From Streptomyces lienomycini (lineage in GTDB: Bacteria > Actinomycetota > Actinomycetes > Streptomycetales > Streptomycetaceae): a DNA stretch of 64,000 nt. Where the stretch lies: positions 1,550,001 to 1,614,000 of the forward strand of contig NZ_CP116257.1 of assembly GCF_027947595.1 (NCBI RefSeq). The letters run 5' to 3'. The position numbers and the translations under genes are program-made. Below the pieces are notes generated by a model, which was not told the DNA's origin, did no database searches, and saw nothing but the letters and a program-made list of their open reading frames with translations. This document shows positions 63,484 to 64,000 of this stretch, piece by piece; positions within the stretch are counted from its first letter, which is position 1, and each line of letters starts with the position of its first letter.

Positions 63484-64000
63484 GTGATTACGGGCGAACT
63501 GAAGAGCAAGGTGGGGCGCGTCTGGGATGCGTTCTGGTCCGGCGGCATCTCCAACCCGCTGGAGGTGATGGAGCAGATCACCTACCTGCTCTTCATCAAG
63601 CGGCTGGACGAGATCCAGACCCGCAAGGACCGCAAGGCGACCGCAACGGGCAAGCCCGACCCGGATCCCTTCTTCTCGGACGACCAGCAGGATCTGCGCT
63701 GGCAGAACTTCAAGGTCAAGGACCCCGAAATCATGTACGGGCTAGTTGCGGATGGAGTTTTCCCGTACCTCCGCCGCATGGGCGGGGACGAGTCGACGTA
63801 CTCCCACCACATGAAGGACGCCCGGTTCACGATCCCGGGGCCCAACCTGCTGGCGAAGGTCGTCGACCTGCTCGACGAGATCTCCATGGACAGCAGCGAC
63901 ACCAAGGGCGACATCTACGAGTACCTACTCGCGAAGATCGCCACGGCTGGCCAGAATGGCCAGTTCCGCACGCCGCGCCACATCATCGACCTGATGGTTG
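63484..64000 (+). CDS. hsdM: Type I restriction-modification methylase, 5' part
   Basis: The frame is open from the GTG at 63484 (ITGELKSKVGRVWDAFWSGG) to the window edge, giving 172 codons. It begins with the HsdM N-terminal helical domain (NPLEVMEQITYLLFIKRLDE, FFSDDQQDLRW, GVFPYLRRM, DARFTIPGPNLLAKVVDLLD). It enters the N6-adenine methylase domain at KIATAGQNGQFRTPRHIIDL, which includes the GQF-TP signature, then MV. AGGATC is the only ribosome binding site candidate. The SAM motif, the specificity subunit and the restriction subunit must lie beyond 64000. The start just after the HATPase gene marks an accessory region. Confidence 0.92.
   Translation, partial: MITGELKSKVGRVWDAFWSGGISNPLEVMEQITYLLFIKRLDEIQTRKDRKATATGKPDPDPFFSDDQQDLRWQNFKVKDPEIMYGLVADGVFPYLRRMGGDESTYSHHMKDARFTIPGPNLLAKVVDLLDEISMDSSDTKGDIYEYLLAKIATAGQNGQFRTPRHIIDLMV

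Overview
The window comes from a Streptomyces chromosome. GC is very high with strong third-position GC bias, GTG starts are common, and two tandem conservon (cvn) operons are present. Gene order matches, from memory, the S. coelicolor stretch from about SCO5495 (rmdB) through ilvB-ilvN-ilvC, leuB and ilvE to the conservons and gltX. The beta carboxylase carries Ile420, the AccB-type residue, so a close relative of S. coelicolor/S. lividans is likely. I saw no rRNA, tRNA, CRISPR array or insertion sequence.

Layout. 1-1362: 3' end of a GGDEF-EAL protein. 1666-2630: a DUF4267-like membrane protein and a cupin. 2724-6285: gatC-gatA-small membrane protein-gatB, closed by a 19-bp-stem terminator. 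6535-9987: MMPL/RND exporter, acetyltransferase, acidic membrane protein. 10183-13877: two small conserved proteins around a LuxR-type LAL ATPase regulator. 13885-17273: a sorbosone-dehydrogenase-like lipoprotein, an aldo/keto reductase and a D-2-hydroxyacid dehydrogenase. 17681-20779: a second GGDEF-EAL protein with a ruined EAL domain. 20813-26336: ilvB leader and attenuator, ilvB, ilvN, ilvC, serA. 26402-32695: TetR/MFS pair, a frameshifted PucR-type regulator, and proline catabolism (ProDH and P5C dehydrogenase). 33013-37749: small protein, leuB, ilvE, and cimA behind its own Ile-codon leader and attenuator. 37797-41545: Gly-rich membrane protein, EamA transporter/TetR pair, YceI. 41713-46008: PL8 polysaccharide lyase, accB, accE. 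46192-56979: two cvnABCD operons, both on the minus strand. 57582-60629: short repeat peptide, FAA hydrolase, gltX, Rid protein. 60673-64000: an accessory block with a DUF3800 protein, DUF397, an XRE/DUF5753 regulator, an HATPase protein and the start of a type I methylase (hsdM).

Themes. Branched-chain amino acid synthesis dominates the centre, and two genes (ilvB, cimA) show transcription-attenuation leaders whose control codons match the end products. GatCAB and GluRS together indicate indirect Gln-tRNA synthesis. Two c-di-GMP proteins share the window. The last 3.4 kb looks like horizontally acquired material and may be a defence locus cut by the window edge.
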